A stretch of DNA of 64,000 nucleotides. Source: Hwanghaeella grinnelliae (lineage in GTDB: Bacteria > Pseudomonadota > Alphaproteobacteria > UBA8366 > Aestuariispiraceae). The position numbers and the translations under genes are program-made. Under the pieces are notes generated by a model. That model worked only from the letters and a program-made list of their open reading frames with translations, was not told the origin of the DNA and searched no databases. Positions 21,363 to 30,147 of this stretch are shown here, in pieces (position 1 is the first letter of the stretch; the number at the start of each line of letters is the position of its first letter). Where the stretch lies: contig NZ_SADE01000004.1 of the NCBI RefSeq assembly GCF_004005845.1, positions 186,001 to 250,000 of the forward strand, written 5' to 3'.

Positions 21363-22775
21363 TCAACTGGATCGCCTCTGTTGGAATAGTCGCGCCCATC
21401 GTTGCGGCAACGCCCACAGGCCGAGGCCGACCATCATCGGAATAACGGCAAGGACGTACCGGTATTCCAAATGGATGAGGCTGTAATAGGCCAGCACCGC
21501 CAATGTCCCGGCCCATAGGCTCAGCATCGTGTAGCGTTGGTGTGAGGTGTTGGTCTTCAGACTTTTCAGCGGAACGCCAATAAGAAAGAAGATGAACAAG
21601 ATCGTGGAGATCACAGCGCCAACCGTATAGGCGACGATGTATAGAATTGCCGTTGGGCTTTGCGTGGCGAGTGACTTGAGTATCTTCGAAGCGCCGGGAA
21701 ACAGCCTGTCTTGTGTGATCAGGTGATGGGTCTCGGCTATGGCAAGGGCCGGGTTGAACAACGATCGGATGATCGTAAACCCGAAGGCGCGCCCCGCGTT
21801 TTGAAGCATAGCGATCGGCTCGGTCAGGCATGCGCGGATGAAAGCTTTGGTGCCGGCATCTGCAACGTCGACCGATGTCCAACCATGGTCGATCACGAGG
21901 CTTCGGTTTAACAAGCCAATATCGGCATAGTCGAAAGTAGATGTCGTTTCGCGAACCGTTTGAGACAGCACGCTATCATCCGTGAAGAGTTCCGTTCCAT
22001 GCTGTGCCACTTCATAGAGTGGCTGAAATGCGACGATTTGGGCGCCGGTGGACAGAAACCGTGTCCCGGTCCGCGACTGGTTCCAGAAGAGGTACCCTTG
22101 GACCGTCATCAATACGGGCAGGATCAGCGCCAATGCCGGTAAAATGCGGGCGTTCCGCAATTGCGACAGCCAGACAATCGCGAGTGGCGTGAAGAGAAGC
22201 GCGATATGCAGCCCATTTGCCCTGATCACGCACAGCGCGGCGGCGCCAAGGCCGCAAAGGAAGGCGAGACCGACTGCCTTGTTCGTCGTGAGGCCTCTCT
22301 CGTCTTTGGGCATGCTCAGCGTACACAAAATCAAAATTGTGATGCTTGAGAACAGACTGTCCGGCAGCAGAGAAGTGTCGAAGAGGGCCGATTGTCCGAA
22401 GGCTAGTGTGAGTCCGGTGAAAATGGCGAGCTTCGGCGACCCGGTCAGGCGGCACGCCCACCCCGTTGCCATTGCGACCGACAACAGGGAAATACAGATT
22501 TGCAGGCCGATCACCGCGTGTCGCCATGCGTCGCCCGCGAGGGTTTGTGCCAAAGCGAGGATGGCGGGATACCCGATCGTTCGTAAGCCGGTTACGGGCG
22601 AGGGGTCGTCGAAGAATTCGTACTGCCAGGCCCAATCATCCCGAAGCAGCATGTTGGCGAAGGCTTCATAAAGGGCGGTGTCATTGAAAGTTACAGGGCC
22701 ATAGACCGCCCAAGCGGCGGTCTTGACCATGAGCGCGATAGCCGTCACCAAAATTACCGCAAACTTGGTCGTCAT
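21363..22775 (-). CDS. GT-C-type membrane protein, putative glycosyltransferase
   Basis: A 470-residue protein with about ten membrane segments. The first loop after helix 1 (FNDTALYEAFANMLLRDDWAW) carries an Asp and aromatic residues as in the catalytic first loop of polyprenyl-phosphate-sugar dependent GT-C enzymes (PMT/ArnT type), and SLLPDSLFSSI and IRANGLHIALL resemble the second conserved region. This would transfer a sugar from a lipid carrier on the outer face of the inner membrane. The base composition is less GC-rich than the neighbours. It overlaps by ATGA with the remnant GT2 gene upstream, the kind of enzyme that would make its lipid-linked donor. Family call is by pattern only. 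Confidence 0.6.
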   Translation of the reverse strand: MTTKFAVILVTAIALMVKTAAWAVYGPVTFNDTALYEAFANMLLRDDWAWQYEFFDDPSPVTGLRTIGYPAILALAQTLAGDAWRHAVIGLQICISLLSVAMATGWACRLTGSPKLAIFTGLTLAFGQSALFDTSLLPDSLFSSITILILCTLSMPKDERGLTTNKAVGLAFLCGLGAAALCVIRANGLHIALLFTPLAIVWLSQLRNARILPALALILPVLMTVQGYLFWNQSRTGTRFLSTGAQIVAFQPLYEVAQHGTELFTDDSVLSQTVRETTSTFDYADIGLLNRSLVIDHGWTSVDVADAGTKAFIRACLTEPIAMLQNAGRAFGFTIIRSLFNPALAIAETHHLITQDRLFPGASKILKSLATQSPTAILYIVAYTVGAVISTILFIFFLIGVPLKSLKTNTSHQRYTMLSLWAGTLAVLAYYSLIHLEYRYVLAVIPMMVGLGLWALPQRWARLFQQRRSS

Positions 22776-23098
22776 TGATCCTGCCCCACCGGCGTCGCCT
22801 GTGCGGTTGATCTGGCGTCACCCTTCTTTCCATTGATCGTCTGCATGAGGTGGTCGGGCCGGCCGGTACGGCCGTAATTGGCCGCGACCGTCCGATGACC
22901 GAGCCAGGCAAACAAACCGTCCATGAACTGCTGCCTCTCCGGCAGGCCAGCCCGGGCGTCGACGACATGCCTGCCCAACGGCCTGAAAAAGCCGTCCACG
23001 TCCCGTGCTTCATTGAAAAAAGGCACCACGATTGAAACGGCGTCGGCCTGTTCGGGCAACGTCTTCTCCCGCAAGATCGTATCGGTTCGAACCGACAC
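22772..23098 (-). pseudogene. Internally deleted GT2 glycosyltransferase remnant
   Basis: From the GTG at 23098 the frame reads [22 protein letters not shown]-like sequence (the segment [11 protein letters not shown] is the opening strand of GT2 enzymes) and about 25 residues later jumps to RQQFMDGLFAWLGHRTVA, which resembles the interface-helix region found near residue 200 of GtrB/ArnC/DPM-type polyprenyl-phosphate glycosyltransferases (typical form MKGLFAWVGF). The roughly 120-170 residues between, including the DXD metal motif, are absent, and the C-terminal membrane helices are absent too. The frame is still open and overlaps the GT-C gene by four bases. A real small protein is possible, but a deletion remnant explains it better. 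Confidence 0.6.
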
Positions 23099-23188
23099 GA
23101 CGATGCCCCGCTGCGCGAAGCGGCGCAAGGGCGACACGCGACCCGGCAGATGCTTGCAACCACAGCAACGGTGGACTATCCGTGCTGC

Positions 23189-24526
23189 ATGACTAGGAAC
23201 TATTTTGGCACCGACGGTATGCGCGGCACGGCCAACCGGGACCCGATCACCCCGGAAATCGTGTTGCGTCTTGCCATGGCGGCGGGACAGCGCTTCAGGC
23301 GCGGCCCGCATCGGCATCTTGTGGTTATCGGGAAGGATACGCGCCTCTCGGGTTATTTGCTCGAACCGGCGCTAACCTCCGGATTCATTTCCATGGGCAT
23401 GGATGTCGTTTTGGTCGGGCCTATGCCGACCCCAGCGATCGGTATGTTGACGACGTCGCTCCGCGCCGACCTGGGTGTGATGATCTCCGCCTCGCACAAC
23501 CCGTATCAGGATAACGGTATCAAGTTGTTCGGGCCGGACGGTTTCAAACTGTCCGACGCCGAGGAAATGGCCATTGAGCGGCTGATGGACAATGGACCGT
23601 TCGATTTGGCGGATCCGGCGAAGCTGGGCCGTGCCCGGCGGCTGGACGATGCGGCCGGCCGCTATATCGAGGCGGTGAAGCGGACTTTTCCCGCGCAGTT
23701 GCGTCTCGACGGGTTAAAAATCGTGGTCGATTGCGCCCATGGCGCCGCCTACAAGACCGCGCCCGCCGTGTTGTTCGAACTGGGGGCTGAAGTCATCCCG
23801 GTGGCGGTTGATCCGGATGGAACCAACATCAACCGCGATTGCGGGGCGACGGCGACGCGGACCATGTGCGAGCAGGTGGTGGCCCATGGTGCCGATTTGG
23901 GGATTGCGCTGGACGGCGATGCGGACCGCGTGATCATCGCGGATGAACACGGGCATGCCGTCGACGGCGATCAGGTCATGGCGATCATTGCATCGTCCTG
24001 GGCGAAGGCGGACAAGCTGCGCGGCAATCTGGTCGCGACCGTGATGTCCAATCTTGGTCTCGAGCGTCATCTGCAAGCGCAAGGCATCGGCTTGACGCGG
24101 ACGGCTGTCGGCGACCGCTATGTGGTGGAAGCGATGCGCCGCGATGGCTGCAACCTAGGCGGCGAACAGTCGGGCCATGTGATCTTGAGCGATTATGCAA
24201 CGACCGGAGACGGCCTTGTCGCGGCCTTGCAAGTGCTGGCGGTCCTGGTGGCGTCTGACAAGCCGATGAGCGGCCTGGGCCGGGTCTTCGAACCGGTACC
24301 GCAGCTTTTGAAGAATGTGCGGTATGACGGTGGCGCGCCTTTGACGGCCAGCGCCGTTCAGGCGGCAATTGCCGATGGTGAAGCGCGCTTGGGCGCTTCG
24401 GGCCGCTTGGTCATTAGGCCTTCCGGGACGGAACCGGTGATCCGCGTAATGGCCGAAGGTGATGATCCCGACCTGGTCACGGCCGTTGTCGACGACATTT
24501 GTCAGGTGATCGGCGAAAGCGCCTAG
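23189..24526 (+). CDS. glmM: Phosphoglucosamine mutase
   Basis: GlmM converts glucosamine 6-phosphate to glucosamine 1-phosphate for UDP-GlcNAc, feeding peptidoglycan and lipopolysaccharide. The start at 23189 gives [16 protein letters not shown], the conserved N-terminus, and 445 residues, the family length. Ser102 in [15 protein letters not shown] is the phosphorylated residue; the metal loop is [10 protein letters not shown]; the sugar loop GGEQSGHVI; and the phosphate loop [11 protein letters not shown]. In related genomes folP often lies between ftsH and glmM; here glycosyltransferase genes on the other strand occupy that place. Its stop overlaps the convergent cyclase gene by four bases. 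Confidence 0.96.
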   Translation: MTRNYFGTDGMRGTANRDPITPEIVLRLAMAAGQRFRRGPHRHLVVIGKDTRLSGYLLEPALTSGFISMGMDVVLVGPMPTPAIGMLTTSLRADLGVMISASHNPYQDNGIKLFGPDGFKLSDAEEMAIERLMDNGPFDLADPAKLGRARRLDDAAGRYIEAVKRTFPAQLRLDGLKIVVDCAHGAAYKTAPAVLFELGAEVIPVAVDPDGTNINRDCGATATRTMCEQVVAHGADLGIALDGDADRVIIADEHGHAVDGDQVMAIIASSWAKADKLRGNLVATVMSNLGLERHLQAQGIGLTRTAVGDRYVVEAMRRDGCNLGGEQSGHVILSDYATTGDGLVAALQVLAVLVASDKPMSGLGRVFEPVPQLLKNVRYDGGAPLTASAVQAAIADGEARLGASGRLVIRPSGTEPVIRVMAEGDDPDLVTAVVDDICQVIGESA

Positions 24527-25482
24527 CTGGTAGCGCCGTCCGGTTCTGATTCCAGATGGTCTTCAGTGGCGTGCCAAACACGGCCTTTGCCATTTTCCTT
24601 GGCGGCGTAGAGCGCCATGTCCGCCGCCTTCAGCAAATGCCGGCAATCTTTACCATCCGCGGTCCAGGCGCTGACCCCGATGCTGACCCCGACCGTGGTC
24701 TCGTTTCCGCAGGGCAGGGCGATGGGTTCCGCAACACCCGCAACAATTTTTTCCGCGATAGCCCTACGATTCTCATGGCTATCGACGCCTTCTAGAATGA
24801 TGGTGAATTCGTCGCCGCCCGTCCGGGCGACATAGTCCGTTTCACGGACAAGTTTCCGCAACCGGCCTGCAACGATTTTAAGCACATGATCGCCAGTCTG
24901 GTGGCCGAAGGTATCATTCGCGGCCTTGAATCCGTCGAGATCCAAGGCGAGGACGCCGAAAGGTATGCTTTGGCGTCTTGCACGCTGACAGACGGCATCC
25001 AAGCGCTCGTACAAAGCCTTGCGATTGTGTAGTCCCGTCAAGTCGTCGGTTCGGGCTGCCGCCAGTAACTTTTCCTCCGCGCGCCGCAATTCCGTAATGT
25101 CCAGAATAACGCCGGTCATGATCCGTTCACTGGTGGTGCCGATCCGGCTGATTGTCTTGTGGAAGACGACCGTTGCGGTCTGGCCATCCTTGGACTTCAC
25201 ATGCGCTTCGTACTCTTGAATGCCGCCGGACTGCCACAATTCCTGGTCCGCCGTATCGTAGACCTTGGCTTTGTCCTCATCGAACAGTTCATAGACCGTG
25301 TGCCCAATGATTTCTTCACGGGACCGGTCGATAAAGGTCAGGAACAGATCGTTACAGTCGAGGTAGCGGCCGTCCTCGGTCTTACAGAAGACGGGGATCG
25401 GTAGCGCTTCCAGCACCGCTGAAAGGGCCGCTGGGAACAATCCCGTCAGATTCATAGGCAAAATGGTCTTATCAGCATCCAT
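24523..25482 (-). CDS. PAS-GGDEF diguanylate cyclase
   Basis: A 319-residue soluble protein. Residues about 18-135 form a PAS domain ([19 protein letters not shown], then [16 protein letters not shown] linking to the output), and about 145-305 a GGDEF domain with intact TGGDEF active site, [15 protein letters not shown] metal site and an RETD I-site five residues before GGDEF. It should make cyclic di-GMP and be inhibited by it. No membrane helix is seen. A PilZ protein at 38.5 kb in this window is a possible effector of the same second messenger, but not a linked gene. Confidence 0.93.
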   Translation of the reverse strand: MDADKTILPMNLTGLFPAALSAVLEALPIPVFCKTEDGRYLDCNDLFLTFIDRSREEIIGHTVYELFDEDKAKVYDTADQELWQSGGIQEYEAHVKSKDGQTATVVFHKTISRIGTTSERIMTGVILDITELRRAEEKLLAAARTDDLTGLHNRKALYERLDAVCQRARRQSIPFGVLALDLDGFKAANDTFGHQTGDHVLKIVAGRLRKLVRETDYVARTGGDEFTIILEGVDSHENRRAIAEKIVAGVAEPIALPCGNETTVGVSIGVSAWTADGKDCRHLLKAADMALYAAKENGKGRVWHATEDHLESEPDGATS

Positions 25483-25626
25483 AGAGCGGCGATCCGAATT
25501 CGAAGGCGCGGTACGCTATGCGTCGAGGAATGGGCTATGATCCGACATTAAGGTTAATAATTTAACAAAAACAGACGAGAGTTTTGGATAAATTTCCTGT
25601 GCCGGCATTCCTTTCGGCCAAAACCG

Positions 25627-27138
25627 TCAAAGCACCTGGGCCGCTTCCACGCGCGTCGTTCCATTAAGTAGGTTGAGTACGGCGTCGAGCCCCTCCTGCA
25701 ATCGGCTTCTATGGCGGGGTGGGCAATAGGATAAACGGAAAGCATGCGGGGTTTCGCCGCCGCCGATCATGAAGGAATCCGTGGGCGGCAGAATGACACC
25801 CTGCGTTTGCGCTTCGGCGACCAACTCACCGACCCGCCATGGGCTGGGCAGGGTGACCCAGGCGTGCAGGGCGCCGGGCGGACAGCCCACCTCAAAACCG
25901 TCGAAGGCTTTCAATACCATGGCCCGGCGGGCTTCGATCTCGCGGAAATGGGAGTCGAGGATGCGGTCGGCCGCACCGCTTTCGATCCACCGTGTACCGA
26001 TTTCCGCCGTGAAGGGGGATGCCATCCAGCTACTGGTTCGCAGTGCGGCGGCGATTTGTGCTGTCTGCCGGCGCGGCCCGTGGACGTATCCGACGCGCAG
26101 GCCAGGGGCCAACGTTTTGGAAATGCTGCAAATGTAGAAGGCTAAATTGTCCGACAGAAAGGTGCATAGCGCAGGCGGCGATTCCGGCGACAGCATCCCG
26201 AATATGTCGTCCTCCACCACCGGCAATCCGTGTTTTGCCGCCACCTCGGCGATATCCCGGCGCCGTTGCTCCGACATGATTGCGTTGGTTGGGTTTTGTA
26301 GGGTGGGCACCGTATAGAGTGCGGCGATCTTCTGCTGCCGGCAAAGATTGTCCAACGCAGCGGGATCCAACCCTTCCTCATCCAAGGCAACCGGAGCGAG
26401 GCGCAGGCCCAGCATGCCGGCAATTGCCTTTATGCCGGGATAGGAAAGCGCTTCCGCGGCGATCGTATCGCCGGTCCGGGTGATGGCGGAAAGAGTCGCC
26501 AAGACCCCGTTATGGGCGCCGGTTGAAACGACGACGCTGTCGGCGGTGGCCTCAACGCCCCGCCGCGCGATCCATTGCGCACCGGCTTCCCGATGCCTGC
26601 CAAGTCCGGCATGGGGCTGATAGGACAGCATCTCCATAAGGACCGGGTCGGTGGAAAGTTCGGTCATCGTCCGTGCGGATTCCAAACACTCCACACCCAG
26701 CGGCGGGTAGTCGTGGTTCAGGCCGATCGGGCCCGTTTCTCTTTCCGCAGGGCCCATGTCCGGCGACCAGTCGGCGATCCCGTCCATGGCGATCGCGGCA
26801 GGGGGGCGCGTACCGGCTTTCTCGAAACTGGGTGAGTGCCAATAGCCTGAGATTCCCCGACTGTCGGGGGTGCTCGCCTCGAACTCCTCCCGAATATAGG
26901 TTCCGCGCCCCACTTCGCCGCCCAGCAAGCCCCGCTTTTCCGCTTCCGCATAGGCGCGGGAAATCGTGCCGACCGTGCATTCAAGCGCCCAGGCAAGCTC
27001 GCGCTGGGGCGGCAGCCGGTCACCGGGTTTCAGCGCGCCACTGCTAACCGCCTCGGCGATCCGCTGCGCGATAGCTTTGTATTTCGGGCCGGACAAGGCG
27101 TCGACGCCAGTCAACCAATCGGGGATTTGAATTGTCAT
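25627..27138 (-). CDS. MocR family regulator (GntR HTH plus aminotransferase domain)
   Basis: The 503 residues join a GntR winged helix-turn-helix (about 20-85: RIAEAVSSGALKPGDRLPPQRELA and VGTISRAYAEAEKRG) to a fold type I aminotransferase-like domain. The PLP lysine lies in SISKTLAPGLRVGYV, and the Asp/Tyr cofactor contacts in VEDDIFG and TVPTLQNPTNA are present. Such proteins sense PLP or amine/amino acid adducts and often control neighbouring catabolic genes. The divergent spacer to the DUF1127 gene is only about 100 bases and holds TTGTCA-type dyads; the transcript may be leaderless. Confidence 0.94.
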   Translation of the reverse strand: MTIQIPDWLTGVDALSGPKYKAIAQRIAEAVSSGALKPGDRLPPQRELAWALECTVGTISRAYAEAEKRGLLGGEVGRGTYIREEFEASTPDSRGISGYWHSPSFEKAGTRPPAAIAMDGIADWSPDMGPAERETGPIGLNHDYPPLGVECLESARTMTELSTDPVLMEMLSYQPHAGLGRHREAGAQWIARRGVEATADSVVVSTGAHNGVLATLSAITRTGDTIAAEALSYPGIKAIAGMLGLRLAPVALDEEGLDPAALDNLCRQQKIAALYTVPTLQNPTNAIMSEQRRRDIAEVAAKHGLPVVEDDIFGMLSPESPPALCTFLSDNLAFYICSISKTLAPGLRVGYVHGPRRQTAQIAAALRTSSWMASPFTAEIGTRWIESGAADRILDSHFREIEARRAMVLKAFDGFEVGCPPGALHAWVTLPSPWRVGELVAEAQTQGVILPPTDSFMIGGGETPHAFRLSYCPPRHRSRLQEGLDAVLNLLNGTTRVEAAQVL

Positions 27139-27147
27139 GGTGACAAT
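27131..27147. promoter_or_regulatory. Dyad operator over the mocR start codon
   Basis: ATTGTCA at 27131-27137 and TGACAAT at 27141-27147 form a perfect 7-base inverted repeat with a three-base centre that contains part of the mocR start. Two related half-sites follow in the spacer: TTGAC at 27155-27159 and TTGTCA at 27169-27174. This arrangement suits autoregulation by the MocR protein. Confidence 0.55.
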
Positions 27148-27174
27148 ATAGCAATTGACGGTATCAATTTGTCA
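27145..27174 (-). promoter_or_regulatory. mocR promoter, possibly leaderless
   Basis: On the minus strand TTGACA (27174-27169) is a perfect -35 box, and TATATT (27150-27145) a good -10 box, with a long 19-base spacer. The -10 box predicts a start at about 27138, the A of the mocR ATG. No ribosome binding site precedes that ATG. Confidence 0.5.
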
Positions 27175-27242
27175 AACTAATTCTCATTGCACCCAATCAA
27201 TGGGGTTAATTGTTACCATTCCTGAGGCAAAGGAGAAATTGT

Positions 27243-27452
27243 ATGCGTACAATTTGGATTATGCCGGGATGGTTGGGCTTGATTGTTCCGCCATCCGGGC
27301 GATTGGATTTCGTTACGGTGCTATCTTGCTGGTGGGAGCGTCGCCTGCAGCGCGTAGCCTTGGCGAAACTTGATAAACACTTGCTGGCCGATATAGGCGT
27401 CAGCGAGGCGGACCGGGCCCGTGAAGTCCGCAAGCCATTCTGGGTCCAATAA
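27243..27452 (+). CDS. DUF1127 small protein
   Basis: The ATG at 27243 follows an AAAGGAG site by seven bases and gives 69 residues. The C-terminal part WWERRLQRVALAKLDKHLLADIG followed by a short basic/acidic tail is the DUF1127 (YjiS-like) motif; the N-terminal 25 residues are hydrophobic and variable. Small DUF1127 proteins bind RNA and influence phosphate and carbon metabolism in some alphaproteobacteria. The gene is divergent from mocR, a frequent pairing in this class, and probably shares its operators. Confidence 0.85.
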   Translation: MRTIWIMPGWLGLIVPPSGRLDFVTVLSCWWERRLQRVALAKLDKHLLADIGVSEADRAREVRKPFWVQ

Positions 27453-27632
27453 AGGCGGTCTCAAGCGTCGGCGTTCACATAGCAAGACCGGGACCCCTGA
27501 AGACCCTTGCCGGGTGGCTCGACGTCGGGTGATGGCCGGGTATTAGCAGCGGGCTGGATGGATCCCCATCGGCGCCGCTGCCAATCCCGCCGGGACGCCC
27601 CAAAAATATGACTGAAGAGAGGAAGACAGATC

Positions 27633-28616
27633 ATGACCACCGTGTCAAAACAGAAGCTCGAAGAAGCAGCGGACCTGGTCTACGGCGTCTTTAAAGGGAC
27701 ACCGCAATACAATTGGCCCCTGTTATCGAAGCGTTGCGGCTTGGAGGTCTGGGTCAAGCACGAGAACCATACGCCGATCGGCGCTTTCAAAGTGCGCGGC
27801 GGCCTCGTCTTCATGAACGACTACAAAAAGAACGGCGGGACCGCCGGCGTCATTACCGCGACCCGCGGCAATCACGGGCAATCGATTGCCTTGGCCGCGG
27901 CGCGGGCAGGGGTCAAGTCGACCATCGTTGTGCCGGAGGGCAACAGCCTGGAGAAGAATGCCGCCATGAAGGCCTTCGGCGGCGAGCTTGTGGTCCATGG
28001 GCATGATTTCCAGGCCTCGGCCGAATACGCTATGGCCCGCGCACAGGACGAGGGGTTGGACATGGTGCCGTCCTTCGACAGCCGCCTGATCCAAGGGGTT
28101 GGTACATACGGTATGGAATTTTTCATGAACGCCCCGGACATGGACCGTGTTTACGTACCGATTGGGCTGGGGTCGGGCATTTGCGGCGTGGTTTCCGCCC
28201 GGGACGCGTTGGGCCTGAAGACGAAGGTCTATGGTGTGGTGATGGAAGGGGCCCCGGCTTATGGACTGTCTTTCAAGGCTGGCCATGCCGTCCCCACCAA
28301 TAAGGCGGAGACGATTGCCGACGGCATGGCGTGCCGTGTGCCGGTGCCGGAAGCGGTCGAGACAATCTGCAAAAGTGTGGAAGATGTCGTCACGGTCAGC
28401 GATGAGGACGTCAAACACGCCATGCGGATCTATTACACACATACTCATAATATCGCAGAAGGGGCGGGTGCCGCGCCCTTGGCGGCCTTGTTGAACGACC
28501 GGGAAGGCTTGCAGGGCAAGCGTGCCGGCGTGGTTCTTTCGGGCGGCAATATCGACATGTCGTTGTTCATGAATGTGTTGTCCGAAGCTGATCCGGACGC
28601 CGCACCGGCGCAGTGA
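27633..28616 (+). CDS. Threonine/serine dehydratase-like PLP enzyme
   Basis: A 327-residue fold type II PLP enzyme. Lys53 in GAFKVRGG is the cofactor lysine, ITATRGNHGQSIA the substrate Asn loop, and GLGSGICG the phosphate-binding glycine loop. There is no C-terminal ACT regulatory domain, so it is a short catabolic type rather than the long biosynthetic IlvA. The likely reaction is deamination of threonine or serine, though related enzymes act on hydroxyaspartate or as racemases. It begins a plus-strand run of PLP and isomerase genes next to the MocR regulator. Confidence 0.87.
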   Translation: MTTVSKQKLEEAADLVYGVFKGTPQYNWPLLSKRCGLEVWVKHENHTPIGAFKVRGGLVFMNDYKKNGGTAGVITATRGNHGQSIALAAARAGVKSTIVVPEGNSLEKNAAMKAFGGELVVHGHDFQASAEYAMARAQDEGLDMVPSFDSRLIQGVGTYGMEFFMNAPDMDRVYVPIGLGSGICGVVSARDALGLKTKVYGVVMEGAPAYGLSFKAGHAVPTNKAETIADGMACRVPVPEAVETICKSVEDVVTVSDEDVKHAMRIYYTHTHNIAEGAGAAPLAALLNDREGLQGKRAGVVLSGGNIDMSLFMNVLSEADPDAAPAQ

Positions 28617-28701
28617 CCGGAGCCTTGCCCGGTGGCGTGTCGTAGAACGCGGCTGGGATGCACGTACAACACAAGATAAATGGAATATGGGGGAGAAACC
28701 C

Positions 28702-30147
28702 ATGTCTCGCATGCATGCGGACTATGAGATTTTACCGGAGCTGTTGGCCGAGGCCCGCCGTTTGGCGGTTGATTTCCACGCTGGTTTGAAGGACAGGCCC
28801 GTCGGCGCCCGCAATCCGGTCATGGCGCCGCAGGTGCTGCCGGACGAAGGTGGCGGCGCGTTGTCTGCCTTGAAGCAGTTCGAACAGACGGTGGCCCCGC
28901 AATTGAGCGCCAGTGCCGGTCCCCGCTATTTCGGGTTCGTTACCGGCGGCGCCACGCCGGCGTCACTGGCGGCCGATTGGCTGGTTTCCTCGGCCGACCA
29001 GAATTCGCCGGACCCAGGGGATTCCATCGGTCCCGCACTGTCCCATCAGACGATTGCCATGATGGCTGACCTCTTTGATCTGCCCTACAGCCAAGGTGGG
29101 GGAAAGGACGGTTTCGGCGGCACCTTCACAACGGGGGCGATCGGGGCGAATTATCTTGGCGCCGCGTGTTTCCGGGAATGGGCCGGGCGAATGAATGGGC
29201 TTGAGGTCACGCGCGACGGTTTGGGCGAGTTGCTGCAACCGGGCGCGGTGGAGATCTTCTCCGCTTCGCCGCATGTGACCATGGTCAAGGCACTCGGTGT
29301 TCTTGGTTTCGGTCGCAAGGGCTATACGGATATAGGCAAACAGCCGGGGCGGGAGGCGATGGACGTCGCCGCCCTGGACCGGGCGCTTTCCAACAGCAAA
29401 GCCCGCGCCAAGGTCGTCATAGCCAGCGCGGGCATTGTCTCGACCGGTGATTTCGAGGATCTCACGGCAATTGCGGATCTCTGCGACCGGCACGAAGCCT
29501 GGCTGCATGTGGACGGCGCTTTCGGGTTGTTCGCGCGTTGTTCGCCGCGCCTAGCGCCGTTGGTCACCGGCGTGGAGCGGGCGGATTCAATCACCACCGA
29601 TTGCCACAAATGGCTGAACGTTCCCTATGACTGCGGTCTTTTCTTCACCCGCCATATCGATCTGTTGGAAACCGCGATGCTGCTGACTGCGCCGTATCTG
29701 GAAATGGATGGGGCTGTGCCGAGCTTTATCAACCGAACGATGGAAAGTTCCCAACGGCTCCGTTCCTTGCCGGTCTGGATGAGTTTACACGCCTATGGGC
29801 GCGAAGGCGTGCGGGAGATCGTGGAGCGGACCTGCACCCTGGCGGGGGAGATGGGCAAGCGGATCGATGCGTTGGACGGGTATGAGCTATTGGCGCCGGT
29901 GCGCCTCAACATCGTGATCTTCCGCGGGGTGCTCGGTGATGATGCGGAGTCCAATGCCGGTCAGAAAGCTCTGCTGGACGCGATCAACGCGACAGGGAAA
30001 GTCTATGTCACGCCCGGACTGTTGCACGGAAAGTCGGGGATCCGCGCGGCTTTCAGCAATTGGATGACCGGGCCGGAGGATGTTGAGATTTTCGCCGATG
30101 CGTTGACGGAAGCGCGCGCGGCAGTGGCAAGCGAAGGGGAAGCCTAA
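28702..30147 (+). CDS. Group II PLP-dependent decarboxylase family protein
   Basis: The ATG at 28702 is chosen for its GGGGGAG site seven bases upstream; it gives 481 residues. The PLP lysine is Lys303 in TDCHKWLNVPYDCG, preceded by the HVDGAFG cofactor Asp motif and an N-terminal GPRYFGFVTGG segment. This places it with aromatic-L-amino-acid, glutamate and diaminobutyrate decarboxylase-like proteins; closest relatives are often annotated only as aspartate aminotransferase family. The substrate is unknown. It starts 85 bases after the dehydratase gene and its stop abuts the PhzF gene (TAAATG). Confidence 0.85.
   Translation: MSRMHADYEILPELLAEARRLAVDFHAGLKDRPVGARNPVMAPQVLPDEGGGALSALKQFEQTVAPQLSASAGPRYFGFVTGGATPASLAADWLVSSADQNSPDPGDSIGPALSHQTIAMMADLFDLPYSQGGGKDGFGGTFTTGAIGANYLGAACFREWAGRMNGLEVTRDGLGELLQPGAVEIFSASPHVTMVKALGVLGFGRKGYTDIGKQPGREAMDVAALDRALSNSKARAKVVIASAGIVSTGDFEDLTAIADLCDRHEAWLHVDGAFGLFARCSPRLAPLVTGVERADSITTDCHKWLNVPYDCGLFFTRHIDLLETAMLLTAPYLEMDGAVPSFINRTMESSQRLRSLPVWMSLHAYGREGVREIVERTCTLAGEMGKRIDALDGYELLAPVRLNIVIFRGVLGDDAESNAGQKALLDAINATGKVYVTPGLLHGKSGIRAAFSNWMTGPEDVEIFADALTEARAAVASEGEA

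Noticed and set aside
22772-23317. Full-length 181-codon minus-strand frame reaching into glmM
   Set aside because: Codons upstream of about 23098 lie across the glmM start and have no glycosyltransferase similarity; only the downstream part is kept as a remnant.
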